Shown: positions 41,202 to 50,600 of the stretch, one piece after another
How positions within the stretch are numbered: position 1 is the first letter of the stretch
How the letters are laid out: every line of letters begins with the position of its first letter
NCBI GenBank assembly: GCA_944358385.1
Contig: CALVQW010000007.1
Span: forward strand, 1 to 64,000
Direction of reading: 5' to 3'
Origin: an uncultured Clostridia bacterium
GTDB taxonomy: Bacteria > Bacillota > Clostridia > Christensenellales > CAG-917
DNA: 64,000 bases
Notes under the pieces: model-generated
What the model was told of the DNA's origin: nothing
The model's database searches: none
The model's input: the letters and a program-made list of their open reading frames with translations, nothing else
Made by a program: the position numbers and the translations under genes

Positions 41202-41972
41202 TCAATTTGGATCATCCATCTTTTTCTTAAATTTGCATTGCGGATAATTAGCACACCCGTAAAATTTTCCATATGGTCCATCACGCAAGATCAACTTCCC
41301 CTTGCACCTCGGGCAGATACCGGATGATACTTCATCACGAATCTTATTCACAGAAGCGACGTGTTCCTCCGACAAACATTCATCTTCATTTGCGGTCAAT
41401 ATTGCATTTATCTCTTCGATTTGTTCCTCCGAGATACGAACTCCGTTAGCCGAATGACATACCGCCATTCGTACTGCATAAAGTGGCATGGTATATGTTG
41501 ATCGGACATTTCTGATATCTCCCATCGCAAAAACAACGAAATTATAAATCGGGATCTCGACAGGTAAAAGTTTTTTAAGACAACATAAGTGTGAAAAATT
41601 TTGCTTGACGGGATTATAAAATCTGTGTTCTTCGCCGTTTGGCATTCGTTGTATCCATTCATGCCAATCGTCATTACCTATTATTTTCCCGCCATATGCT
41701 TTGACCTCTATAACAAAAACCCCATTACGATTGATACAGATTTGATCTATCTCGCGTGTCTTATCTTTCTCTCTAACAATGTAATTGCTAAAGATATATT
41801 GTGGTGTCATCCCGCTCTGTTTAAGCTCTGCATACACCAAGTCCTCTCCGAACTCTCCCTTGCTACTACGACCAAGTGGAAAATTATCGGAATTGCGCAT
41901 TGCGAACAAAACAATATTAATGATCACCGAAACGAACAAGAGCACCGATAATATCCCGATGGCAATCCCCAT
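41202..41972 (-). CDS. NERD-domain protein with C4 zinc finger
   Basis: A 256-residue protein. An N-terminal membrane helix (residues 3-24) is followed by a NERD nuclease-related domain with GEFGEDLV, REIDQICINRNGVFVIEVKA (the acidic-x-x-lysine core), and later helices. The C terminus has a topoisomerase-type C4 zinc finger: CPRCKGKL...GCANYPQCKF. NERD proteins are suspected nucleases. The gene is visibly AT-rich with codons such as TTT, ATA and AAA, unlike its neighbours, which suggests recent transfer. Its ATG is one base after the stop of the upstream methyltransferase gene. It has no terminator of its own that I can see. Confidence 0.85.
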   Translation of the reverse strand: MGIAIGILSVLLFVSVIINIVLFAMRNSDNFPLGRSSKGEFGEDLVYAELKQSGMTPQYIFSNYIVREKDKTREIDQICINRNGVFVIEVKAYGGKIIGNDDWHEWIQRMPNGEEHRFYNPVKQNFSHLCCLKKLLPVEIPIYNFVVFAMGDIRNVRSTYTMPLYAVRMAVCHSANGVRISEEQIEEINAILTANEDECLSEEHVASVNKIRDEVSSGICPRCKGKLILRDGPYGKFYGCANYPQCKFKKKMDDPN

Positions 41973-41973
41973 A

Positions 41974-43332
41974 TCAAATCTCCTTTTTCGCTTTTTCCAG
42001 CACGGCGAGCGTCTCGACGTGCATTGTCTGGGGAAAGAGGTCGTAGGGGCGGAGGGATGTGATGGTGTAGCCGCGGTCTGTGAGGAATTTTAAGTCGCGG
42101 GCGAGAGTCGCGGGGTTGCAGGAGATGTAGACAATGTGTTCGAACCCCGCCTTGACCGCCGCGTCCAGCACGCTCTCGTCGCACCCTTTGCGGGGAGGAT
42201 CGACGAGGAGAGCGCGGGGAACGATACTGCCCGCGAGGGAGCGCATATACTCCGCCGCATCCCCGCAGATCTCCGTCACTCTCTCCGAAAGTCCGAGGGA
42301 GCGCATGAGTTTCTCCGCATCCTTCACCGCCTCGGGGACGATCTCCACCGCGGTGATGTGCGCGTCTTTGAGGCGCAAAGCAAGTTCCGCCGTGAGCAGT
42401 CCCACGCCGGAGTAAAGCTCCGTGACGTCGCCGTCAAATCCCGCGAGCGCGGCGCACGCATCGGCGTACAGCCTGTCCCGCATCTCGTCATTGACCTGCA
42501 AAAAGCTGAGCGGCGAGACGACGGCGGAGAAGGAACCCAACTTTTGAGGGCGTTCTCTGCCCTTTACGAGGCGGGCGTCCTCACCGAAGATGACGTTGGT
42601 GTTCGCCTTATTGGAGGAGAGGTAGAGCGCGACATCGTCAAACCGCGCGGTAAGCTTTGCATACAGCCTGTCCGCGTGCGGGATGCTGTCACCATTGAGC
42701 ACTATGACGACGGAGAGCGTGGTGATATATCTCGCCACGACGTGCCGCAAAAGCCCTTTGCCCGTCCTCTCGTCGTAGACGGAAAGCCCGCACTCGTTCG
42801 CCCATTCCGTGACGGCGGAGACCACCTTCGCCGCCCACTCGCCGTGCAAGGGACAGTCCTTGAGGGGGACAACGCGGTGAGACCTTTTCTCAAAAAATCC
42901 CAGCACGATCTTCCCTTCCCTGCCCATCCTGCCGAAGGGAAGAGCGAGCTTGTTGCGGTAAGCCCACGCACCGCCGCAGACGACGGGCGGCACTTGCGCG
43001 CGCACCCCGGCTTTTGACAGCGTGCGCTCCACAAACACCCTCTTCACCTCCTCCTGTACGGAGTGGGAAAGGTGTTGCAGATCACACCCACCGCACCTGC
43101 CAAAATGACGGCAACGGGGTTTTACTCTGTCATTTGAAGGGGATAAAACCTCGATAAGTTCACCGAAGGCATAATCTTTCTTGGCATGTACGACGCGGAG
43201 ACGCACCCTCTCGCCCACAGCGGCAAAGGGCACAAAAATCGGATAGGCACCGTCTTTGACGATGCCTTCTCCGCTCATTCCGAAGTCCGTTACGACTCCT
43301 TCGAATTCGTCTCCCGTGCGAAATCTGCCCAT
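41974..43332 (-). CDS. 23S rRNA (uracil-5-)-methyltransferase (RlmD/RlmCD type)
   Basis: A 452-residue SAM-dependent tRNA/rRNA uracil methyltransferase. The N-terminal TRAM domain covers residues 1-60. A 4Fe-4S site is formed by C74, C80 and C83 (CRHFGRCGGC) and a distal Cys in KDCPLH. The methyltransferase domain has LYSGVGLLT, DPPRKGC and ISCNPATLARD, whose Cys is the nucleophile. Bacillota members often methylate both U747 and U1939, but that cannot be told here. The gene starts one base after the PPi-type PFK stop. Confidence 0.93.
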   Translation of the reverse strand: MGRFRTGDEFEGVVTDFGMSGEGIVKDGAYPIFVPFAAVGERVRLRVVHAKKDYAFGELIEVLSPSNDRVKPRCRHFGRCGGCDLQHLSHSVQEEVKRVFVERTLSKAGVRAQVPPVVCGGAWAYRNKLALPFGRMGREGKIVLGFFEKRSHRVVPLKDCPLHGEWAAKVVSAVTEWANECGLSVYDERTGKGLLRHVVARYITTLSVVIVLNGDSIPHADRLYAKLTARFDDVALYLSSNKANTNVIFGEDARLVKGRERPQKLGSFSAVVSPLSFLQVNDEMRDRLYADACAALAGFDGDVTELYSGVGLLTAELALRLKDAHITAVEIVPEAVKDAEKLMRSLGLSERVTEICGDAAEYMRSLAGSIVPRALLVDPPRKGCDESVLDAAVKAGFEHIVYISCNPATLARDLKFLTDRGYTITSLRPYDLFPQTMHVETLAVLEKAKKEI

Positions 43333-43333
43333 A

Positions 43334-44578
43334 TCACTTCTTGGCGTAGATCTTTTTCAGTTTCGCAAACCGCGGCAGTCCCTTCTCCTCCGGCACTTTG
43401 ACATCGCCCTGGATGAGAGGCATGGCGTATTTCACGAATTCCTCGCTGATGCCCGTGCCGCCGTCCACTATCCATTCAAGAGGCACTTTCCTTTCCGCAT
43501 TGGCGGCGTGTTCCAAGGATACAAGTGCGGGGTTGCACACATAGGTGTCCGCGCCGTAATCGCGCTCGAAGATGACCATCTTGTCCGTCTCTCCCGCCAC
43601 AGCCGCGCGCACCGCGTAAGAACCCGCGCGGAACGCCTCGTCCACGTCGATGGCGGAGGCGAGATGTGCGGCGCAGCGTTGCATGAGGCTAAGCTCTATG
43701 GGTCGCACCTTGACGCCGAGACGTTCCCTGATGATGCCGCCGAGGATGGCGGCAAGCCCGCCGAGGGCGGCGTGTCCGAAGTGATCGTGCGCGCCCGCCT
43801 TGAAGTCGCCGACATACTTGCCGTTCTCGTCCTTCAAGCCTTCCGCGACGACGGCGATGCACTTGCCCTCGTTGCGTTCGCAGACATTGAACACGTCCTG
43901 CACGAATTTCTCCACGCTGAAAGGCACTTCGGGGAGATAGATGAGGTCCGCACCCAAGCCCGTCTGATCGGCAAGGGCGGCGGAGGCTGCCAGCCAACCC
44001 GCGTTCCTGCCCATGACCTCGATGATGCACACCAGACCGAAGTTGTACACTTTGGCGTCGAGGTTGCACTCCATGACGGTGGTGGCGATATACTTCGCGG
44101 CACTCGCGTAGCCGGGGCAATGGTCGGTGCCGAAGAGGTCGTTGTCAATGGTCTTGGGGACGCCGATGACGTTGCAGTCGTAGTCCTGCTCTTCCATGAA
44201 CTTGCTGATCTTGTTGCAAGTGTCCATGCTGTCGTTGCCGCCGTTGTAGAAGAAGAAGCGGATGTCGTACTTCTTGAACACTTCCAGCAAACGCATATAG
44301 TCCGTGTCGTCCTCGGCGTAGTCCTTGAGCTTATATCTCGATGAGCCGAGAGCGGAGGACGGGGTGTGACGGAGCAATTTCAACTCGTCTATGTCCTCTT
44401 TGGAGATGTCGTAGAATTTCTCCTGCAAAATGCCGAGCACACCGTGCTCCGCGCCGTAAACTGCCGTGATGTTCTCCTGTTTGAGTGCTTCGAGAAAAAC
44501 TCCCGCCGCACTGCTGTTGATGACAGCGGTGGGGCCGCCGCTCTGGCAGAACATACACGCCCCTTTCAATCCCTTCAT
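43334..44578 (-). CDS. 6-phosphofructokinase, PPi-dependent type
   Basis: Phosphorylates fructose 6-phosphate, probably using pyrophosphate. The 414-residue protein is longer than ATP-PFKs. The donor-site signature reads GGNDS, with Asp116 at the position that is Gly in ATP enzymes, and the later motif is PKTIDND, with Lys142 in place of Gly. Both changes mark PPi-PFKs. The sugar-phosphate region is present (VMGRNAGWLAA). The start at 44578 has AAAGGAGAA upstream. A separate ATP-type PFK lies at 46409-47398. The enzyme may run reversibly in glycolysis and gluconeogenesis. Confidence 0.92.
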   Translation of the reverse strand: MKGLKGACMFCQSGGPTAVINSSAAGVFLEALKQENITAVYGAEHGVLGILQEKFYDISKEDIDELKLLRHTPSSALGSSRYKLKDYAEDDTDYMRLLEVFKKYDIRFFFYNGGNDSMDTCNKISKFMEEQDYDCNVIGVPKTIDNDLFGTDHCPGYASAAKYIATTVMECNLDAKVYNFGLVCIIEVMGRNAGWLAASAALADQTGLGADLIYLPEVPFSVEKFVQDVFNVCERNEGKCIAVVAEGLKDENGKYVGDFKAGAHDHFGHAALGGLAAILGGIIRERLGVKVRPIELSLMQRCAAHLASAIDVDEAFRAGSYAVRAAVAGETDKMVIFERDYGADTYVCNPALVSLEHAANAERKVPLEWIVDGGTGISEEFVKYAMPLIQGDVKVPEEKGLPRFAKLKKIYAKK

Positions 44579-44657
44579 AAATTCTCCTTTATCATGCGCC
44601 TCCCCGTAGGCGGGCTGCACGCCTTCCCCGCGGGAAAGTACGGCGTAATGTAAAATC

Positions 44658-44686
44658 ATTATACTACCCATCCGAATATATTTCAA
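44658..44686 (-). promoter_or_regulatory. Promoter of the PPi-PFK gene
   Basis: TTGAAA (44681-44686), 17-nt spacer, TATAAT (44658-44663) on the minus strand, giving a leader of about 70 nt. Confidence 0.85.
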
Positions 44687-44702
44687 CACCTAATTGCGCG
44701 AC

Positions 44703-44731
44703 TTGCGCCGCAGCCGCCCGCGTGCTAGAAT
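44703..44731 (+). promoter_or_regulatory. Promoter of luxS (very short or no leader)
   Basis: TTGCGC (44703-44708), 17-nt spacer, TAGAAT (44726-44731). Only 6 nt (GAAGGT) separate the -10 box from the ATG. Confidence 0.65.
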
Positions 44732-44737
44732 GAAGGT

Positions 44738-45208
44738 ATGAAAAAGATAGCAAGTTTCACGATAGATCACCTTGAGCTGCTCCCCGGGCTGTACCTCAGC
44801 CGCCGCGACGAGAAGGACGGCGTCGCCGTCACCACCTTCGACCTGCGTTTCACCGCGCCCAACCGCGAGCCTGCCATGGACATCGCCGCACTGCATACGG
44901 TGGAACATCTCTTCGCCACCCGCCTCAGAAACTCATCCGCCGCGGATGACGTGGTCTATTTCGGACCGATGGGTTGCAGGACGGGGTGCTACCTCCTGCT
45001 CTTCGGCGAAAAGACTCCCGAGGACGCCCTCCCGCTCGTGCTGGACGCGTGCGATTTCACCCTGAACTTTGAGGGCGACATCCCCGGCGCGCAAGCGGCG
45101 GAGTGCGGCAACTACCTCGAACACAACCTCACCCTCGCCAAATACTACACCGCCCGCTATAAAGCGGAACTTCTCACCCACCGCCGCTTCACCTACCCGG
45201 AAAAATAG
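44738..45208 (+). CDS. luxS: S-ribosylhomocysteine lyase
   Basis: Cleaves S-ribosylhomocysteine to homocysteine and the AI-2 precursor DPD in the activated methyl cycle. The 156-residue protein has the zinc ligands H53 and H57 (HTVEH) and C123 (AECGNY), with the catalytic-site Cys80 in GPMGCRTG. No pfs/mtnN gene lies in the window. The start codon lies only 6 nt after a -10 box, so the mRNA may be leaderless. A weak GAGGG-aaaa-CCCTC hairpin follows its stop, and then the large repeat copy B begins. Confidence 0.95.
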   Translation: MKKIASFTIDHLELLPGLYLSRRDEKDGVAVTTFDLRFTAPNREPAMDIAALHTVEHLFATRLRNSSAADDVVYFGPMGCRTGCYLLLFGEKTPEDALPLVLDACDFTLNFEGDIPGAQAAECGNYLEHNLTLAKYYTARYKAELLTHRRFTYPEK

Positions 45209-45607
45209 AGGGAAAAGCCCTCCTTTCAATCTTTCAAGCGGCAAAATTTAGCCTTTCTTTGGGAAGCGAAACAGCCAAAAGCACCGGCTTTAAATTTTCA
45301 AGCGGCGGGGAATGCAGCCTTCCTTTTGTACGCAAAAGGAAGCGAAAACGGCAAGGGGCTGTTTTCCGAACGGGGTCCCCGCCGAAAAAAGTTTCGGCGG
45401 GGTATTTCCGCCCCTGCACCCGAAAACTCCTCATACCCCCACAAGGAACATATTAAGCTATAAGCACCGTTCGCCCCCTTGTCTAAGGGGGCCGTCAGCA
45501 AGAGGATAAATTAGATAATCGGGGACGAGAGCATACAAAAGAGCTAGTATTGACAAAAGATACGGCAAAACGCGCAAGTGCAAAGGGAGAATCATTTTGT
45601 AATTAAG

Positions 45608-45646
45608 GCGGACGGCAAGAAGTGCCGTCCGCAGTTTTTATATTTT
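45608..45646 (+). terminator. Internal terminator of repeat copy B
   Basis: GCGGACGGCA-agaag-TGCCGTCCGC followed by AGTTTTTATATTTT. The same hairpin, with a conserved position, is in copy D. Confidence 0.75.
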
Positions 45647-45658
45647 AACTTGACGGCG

Positions 45659-45725
45659 TTGTCAAGGGCGCGAAAAATTTTGCCGGCTCTGCCGTGCAAA
45701 TTTTTTCGACGCAACTCCTTGACAA
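45659..45725. repeat. TTGTCAAGG...CCTTGACAA palindrome, copy B
   Basis: 67-bp imperfect inverted repeat with GCGCGAAAAATTTTGC / GCAAATTTTTTCGACGC inner arms. Confidence 0.8.
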
Positions 45726-45794
45726 AAAGAGGGTTGAAGTGCAACTTCTGCCGGTGTAGAGCTGTCCCTTATTGGGTGGGCGGGCGGGGTGCAC

Positions 45795-45940
45795 TAGTGA
45801 CGTACACCCTGACAGAGCGTATTCGAGTACGACGCACACTCATTCGGAGACAATTTAATGCACACTCATTCGGAGATATTTAACGTACACTTTGATAGAG
45901 TGTGCTTGAACACAACGTCTCTTTTTCGGAGACGGAACTA
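45795..45940 (+). repeat. Tandem units in copy B
   Basis: Two to three degenerate units of the about 57-bp type, each with ACG(C/T)ACAC... followed by GAACAC(A/G)ACGTCTC and TTTCGGAGACG. Confidence 0.7.
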
Positions 45941-46351
45941 CGCGCCGCAAAGCCAAACTTTCACCGCGGGCGTTTTGCGCCCGCGCTTGAAAGTCGCGGC
46001 GCGAAACTGCGACCTCGCAAGCTAGACGGAAAATTAAGTAGAGACGTTGCTCGTGCGCGTCGAGTCGCCCTCCTCGCCCCACGAGCGACGCTCACTCAAT
46101 ACCGGCATCCGCTTAGTTATGTGAGTGCGATTACCAAAATTTTGGTAAAGTACAATAGTTAGTACCGCATTTTAGGAGGAGGGAACTCTATTCCGAGTGG
46201 GGGAGGAGTCCCGTAGGGGAGGTGGGGGACAATAACTCCCCTGTCAGAGGACGTCAGCCCGTTTTACACTCTCCGAGCACGACGTACCCACCGAGCGAGC
46301 GTCCCCGAACACGACCTACACTCCCCCGCGAGACGCACAGCCGGTTTTAAT

Positions 46352-46407
46352 AAAGCAAAGCCACCGTCCGACGGTGGCTTTGACAAAGTTTTGCGCCGAA
46401 TGACGCC
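46352..46407 (-). terminator. GTCAAAGC-family terminator after pfkA (short form)
   Basis: On the minus strand the pfkA stop is followed by GGCGTCATTCGGCGCA, ACTTTGTCAAAGCC and the hairpin AAAGCCACCGTC / GACGGTGGCTTT. Confidence 0.75.
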
Positions 46408-46408
46408 T

Positions 46409-47398
46409 TTATTTGCTTATTGTGGTGGCAAGGGCGAACAGATTATCATCAAAATTCTTCTTCGCTTTCAGGGCTTCGATGACGTTGACGTCGATGATGT
46501 CGCTGCCCTTGACGCCGACCACTCTGCCGCTCTGACCGCACTCGATGAGTTCGACGGCGCGGGCTGCGAGACGGCTGGCGAGGACACGGTCGAACATGGA
46601 AGGCGTGCCGCCGCGCTGGATGTAGCTGAGTGCGACGTGGTTGACCGTCCTGCCCGTGGAGGCTTTCACCTTCTCTCTGAGTTCGTCTTTGAGGTCGTTC
46701 CTGCCCTCGGCGAGGACGATGATGGTGGAAGTCTTGCCCTTGTCAAAGCCCTTCTTGACGCTTGCGGCTATGGCGTCCACGTCGGTGGGAGCTTCGGGAA
46801 GGATGACATATTCCGCACCGCCGGCGAGAGCGGTCTTTAACGCGATGTCGCCGCAATGTCTGCCCATGACTTCGAGGATCATGATCCTGTCATGAGAGGT
46901 GATGGTGTCGCGGAGCTTGAGCATGGCGTCCAGCACGGTGTTGCACGCAGTGTCGAAGCCGATGGTGTAGTCGGTGTAACCCATGTCGTTGTCGATGGTG
47001 CCGGGGATGCCGATGACGTTGATGTCGGTGAGCTGATGCAGGTCGGAGACGCCGTGGAAAGAGCCGTCGCCGCCTATGACGATGAGGTTGTTGATGCCGC
47101 GTTTCAGAAGGTTCTGCGCCGCGGCCTGCACGACCTCGGGCTTTTTGAACTCGTCCGTCCTGCCCGTGCGGAGGATGGTGCCGCCGGTGTGGACGCAGTT
47201 GGAGACGGAGCCGTAAGGCATCTCGATGATGTCGTCCTCGATCATGCCGACATAGCCGTGACGCACGCCGTACACTTCATATCCCTTGTTGAGCGCGTAG
47301 CGGACAGCCGTCCTGATGCACGCATTCATGCCGGACGAGTCGCCGCCGCTGGTGAGGATCGCCAATTTTTTACTCTGTTTGCTAGCGTTCTTTGCCAT
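46409..47398 (-). CDS. pfkA: 6-phosphofructokinase, ATP-dependent type
   Basis: Committed step of glycolysis. The 329-residue protein has the ATP-type donor signature GGDGS (109-113) and PGTIDND (132-138), with TSGGDSSGMNA at the N terminus and VMGRHCGDIAL in the sugar site. GGAGGTAA precedes the ATG, and a perfect-spacing promoter lies about 85 bp upstream. A terminator after dnaE separates it from that gene, although the dnaE-pfkA order is the conserved Bacillota arrangement. It ends at a conserved hairpin next to repeat copy B. Confidence 0.96.
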   Translation of the reverse strand: MAKNASKQSKKLAILTSGGDSSGMNACIRTAVRYALNKGYEVYGVRHGYVGMIEDDIIEMPYGSVSNCVHTGGTILRTGRTDEFKKPEVVQAAAQNLLKRGINNLIVIGGDGSFHGVSDLHQLTDINVIGIPGTIDNDMGYTDYTIGFDTACNTVLDAMLKLRDTITSHDRIMILEVMGRHCGDIALKTALAGGAEYVILPEAPTDVDAIAASVKKGFDKGKTSTIIVLAEGRNDLKDELREKVKASTGRTVNHVALSYIQRGGTPSMFDRVLASRLAARAVELIECGQSGRVVGVKGSDIIDVNVIEALKAKKNFDDNLFALATTISK

Positions 47399-47484
47399 AT
47401 TTACCTCCGGGGGGGCGGAGTCCCCGATAAATCCGCTTTTGTATCCTTTTGTGCGTATATGCGCAATGCGCGCATACCTTGTTT

Positions 47485-47513
47485 ATTATACCCGCAAAAA
47501 GTTGAATTGTAAA
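47485..47513 (-). promoter_or_regulatory. Promoter of pfkA
   Basis: TTTACA (47508-47513), 17-nt spacer, TATAAT (47485-47490) on the minus strand. Confidence 0.87.
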
Positions 47514-47566
47514 GCATTTTCAAGGGATGCGCCCGTAGAATTCCGCTTCCCGCTCCGCGCATCTAA

Positions 47567-47590
47567 AAAGAGCGGGCGCACCCGCTCTTT
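47567..47590 (-). terminator. Terminator of the murB-dnaE gene group
   Basis: AAAGAGCGGG / CCCGCTCTTT stem followed by TTAG on the minus strand, after the dnaE stop. Confidence 0.75.
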
Positions 47591-47616
47591 CGCTGCCTTG
47601 AGCACTCTCCCCTCTC

Positions 47617-50600
47617 TCACTTGGGAAGGGTGTAACGCACGCTCTCGTCTCCGACGAGGTTGGCGAGTCGGCGAAGAAGCTCCTCATCCGGGACCACCTT
47701 CTGCTTGAACTCCCTTAGGCACATCCTGCCGTCCTTTCCTTTCATCTGTGCGCGCACGGGGACGGTGCCGGGGAACATGGCGAGCAGCCCCGTGACTATC
47801 TTGGTGACGGCGGGATCCTCCACCAACACATAGATGACGCCCGACCGCGTGACATCCGTCTTTTTGCGCGCGCCGTTCTCCCAGATCTCCACCTTCTCGA
47901 CGGAGACCTTCGGCTCGCTCTCGTCTCTGAGATCGAGCTTGCCGTAGACCTTGACGGGGACATCCGCGTCGAGGAGCGCGCCGTACTGCTCGTATGCGCG
48001 GGGATACATCGAGAAGGGGATGCTCCCCTCTCTGTCCTCTAATCTCCCCACGGCGAACCTCTGCTGTTTGCCCGTGAGCTTGCGCTCGTAGGATTCCACT
48101 ATACACCCCATGCACACCGTCCTGCCCGTAAGCTCGCGGTTGAGCACCGAGACCTCCTCTCCCTCCTCGTCATACTCTTTGAGGAAGAGCATGGAAGTGT
48201 CGAAGTTGAACTCCCTGCGCGTGTCGGCATAATCGTCGAGGGGGTGTCCGCTGATGTACATCCCCAGCACCTCTTTCTCGCCCGCGAGGATGTGCATGAG
48301 GTCGTACTCCGCAAGTTCGGTATATTTCACCGTCACGTCCTCGATGAGGGAATCGAAAAGCGAGAGCTGCCCTTCCAGCTGGTTTTTCCTGTCCGTGGCG
48401 ACCGCGTCCATGATGCGCTCGTAGGACGCCATGAGCGTGGCGCGCGTCTTGCCGAAGGAGTCGAATGCGCCGCCCTTGATGAGGCTCTCAATCATGCGCT
48501 TGTTCACCTGTCCCGCGCAGCGTTCCAGGAAATCCCTGAGGTCGGTGAACTTCCCCCCTCTCTCCCTCTCGCCGAGGACGTACTCCATCGCCTGTTCGCC
48601 GACGTTCTTTATGCCCATCAAGCCGTAACGCACGTTGCCGTCTTCGATGGAAAACACCTTCTTGGAGCGGTTGATGTCGGGGGCTAAGATCTTCACCCCC
48701 GTGCGGCGGAGATAGTTGATGTAGTGCTTCACCTCGTCCGCGTTGGTGATGCGGTTGTTGATGACCGCGGTGATGAAGTGAGTGGGATAGTAACATTTCA
48801 GCCACGCCGTCTGATAGGACACCACGGAGTAAGCCGCCGCGTGCGATTTGTTGAATGCGTAGCTTGCGAATTTCAGGATCTGCTCGAAAAGTTCCTCCGC
48901 GATCTCGCGGCTCACGCCGTTCTTCACCGCGCCGGGGATCTGTTTTTTGGTGGTGTCGTCCGCGAGGACGCCGCCGTTGATGAAGATCTCCTTCTGCTGC
49001 ATGAGGACGTCCAGCTTCTTTTTGGCGATGCTTCGTCTCATTATGTCCGCGCCGCCGAAGGAATATCCCGCGATCTTCTGCGCGATCTGCATGACCTGCT
49101 CCTGATAGACGATGCAGCCGTAAGTGTTTTCGAGGACGGATTTCAGCAGCGGATGCGAGTAATGCACCGAAGAAGGATCGCGCTTGCCCTGTATGAAAAG
49201 GTCGAGGAACTGCATGGGACCGGGGCGGTACATGGAGATGCCCGCCATGACGTCCTCCAGATTGGTGGGCTGCAGCTGCATCATAAACTTTTTCATGCCG
49301 CCGCCTTCCAGCTGAAAGACCGCCTCGCAGTCCCCGCCCGCGATGAGCGCGTAGACATTGGGATCTTCATACCCCAACTTGTTGAAATCCACGTCCACGC
49401 CCTTGTCCTCTTTGATGTATTTGAGGGCTTCGCTGATGTCCGTGAGAGTTTTCAGACCAAGGAAGTCCATTTTGAGGAGTCCCTGCGCCTCCACCATATT
49501 CTTGTCGAACTGCGTGGTGATGTCGTTGCCGTTGCGGGAAAGGGGGACGTGTTCCACGATGGGATCGCCGCATATGACGACGCCCGCCGCGTGCATCGAG
49601 GTCTGACGGGGCATGCCTTCGAGCTGGATGGCGGTGTCGATGACCTTTCTCGCCGTGGGATTGTTGCGGTAAAGAGAGGCAAATTCCTCCGAATACAGAC
49701 TGCTGCCGGGAGTCAGACACTGCCGCAACAGCACCTTGCCCGTCGGGATGTCCTTCACCCACGTGTTCGCATCCGTGTACGGGACGTCGTACACCCTCGC
49801 CACGTCCTTGACCACCGCCTTCGCGGTCATGGTGGAATAGGCTATGATCTGCGCCACGTTGGGCGCGCCGTACTTCTCCACCACATACTCGATGACTTCG
49901 GGACGGCGCACGAAACAGAAGTCGATGTCGAAGTCGGGCATGGACACCCTCTCCTCGGAAAGGAATCTTTCAAAGAGCAGACTGTACCGCAAGGGATCCA
50001 CATCCGTGATGCCGATGGCGTAGGCAACCAGGCTGCCGACGCCGCTGCCTCTGCCCGGTCCCACGGGGATGCCCCTCTCCTTTGCCGCGTTCACGAAGTC
50101 CCAGACGATGAGGAAGTAGTCGTTGAAGCCGCACCTGTCTATGACGCCGAGTTCGTAATCCAGCCTCTCCTTTATCTCCGGCGTGATGACGTCGAAACGG
50201 CGGTGTATCCTCTCCCACGCGAGGTCGTGGAGATACTCCTTGGAGTCCCTCCCGTTCATATCGTCGTTCTCGTAGTGCGGGATGAAGGTCTTTTTGTACT
50301 TCACGACGAAGTAGTCGCCGTCCACCTTGTCCGCGATCTCCTTCGTGCTTTCGATCGCCTCCGGGATCCAGTCAAACAGCTTCTCCATCTCCTCACCGCT
50401 TTTGAGGTAGAATTCGTTGTTCTCGAAACGCACGCCCACGGGATCCGTCTTTTTGCATTGCAGGGTGATGCACATCATGGTGTCCTGCGTGTCCGCGTCC
50501 TCACGGGTGAGATAGTGCGCGTCGTTGGTGGCGACCACCTTGACGCCTATCTCCCTTGCCAACGCAACAAGAGGTTTAAGTATGCGTTTCTGTTCCTCAA

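Larger units (their letters stand above)
45293..46351 (+). repeat. Composite intergenic repeat, copy B (about 1.06 kb)
   Basis: Gene-free. In order: hairpin CTTCCTTTT-gtacgc-AAAAGGAAG (45319-45342); GCCCCCTT-gtct-AAGGGGGC hairpin (about 45473-45492); terminator GCGGACGGCA/TGCCGTCCGC plus T tract (45608-45646); 67-bp palindrome (45659-45725); about 57-bp tandem units (45795-45940); a conserved 350-bp module (45941-46300) with a long CGCCGC...GCGGCG hairpin and a GTTATGTGAGTGCG box; closing ACGCACAG/ACACTC units. It ends against the pfkA terminator. Copy D is alignable along nearly the whole length. Confidence 0.85.
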
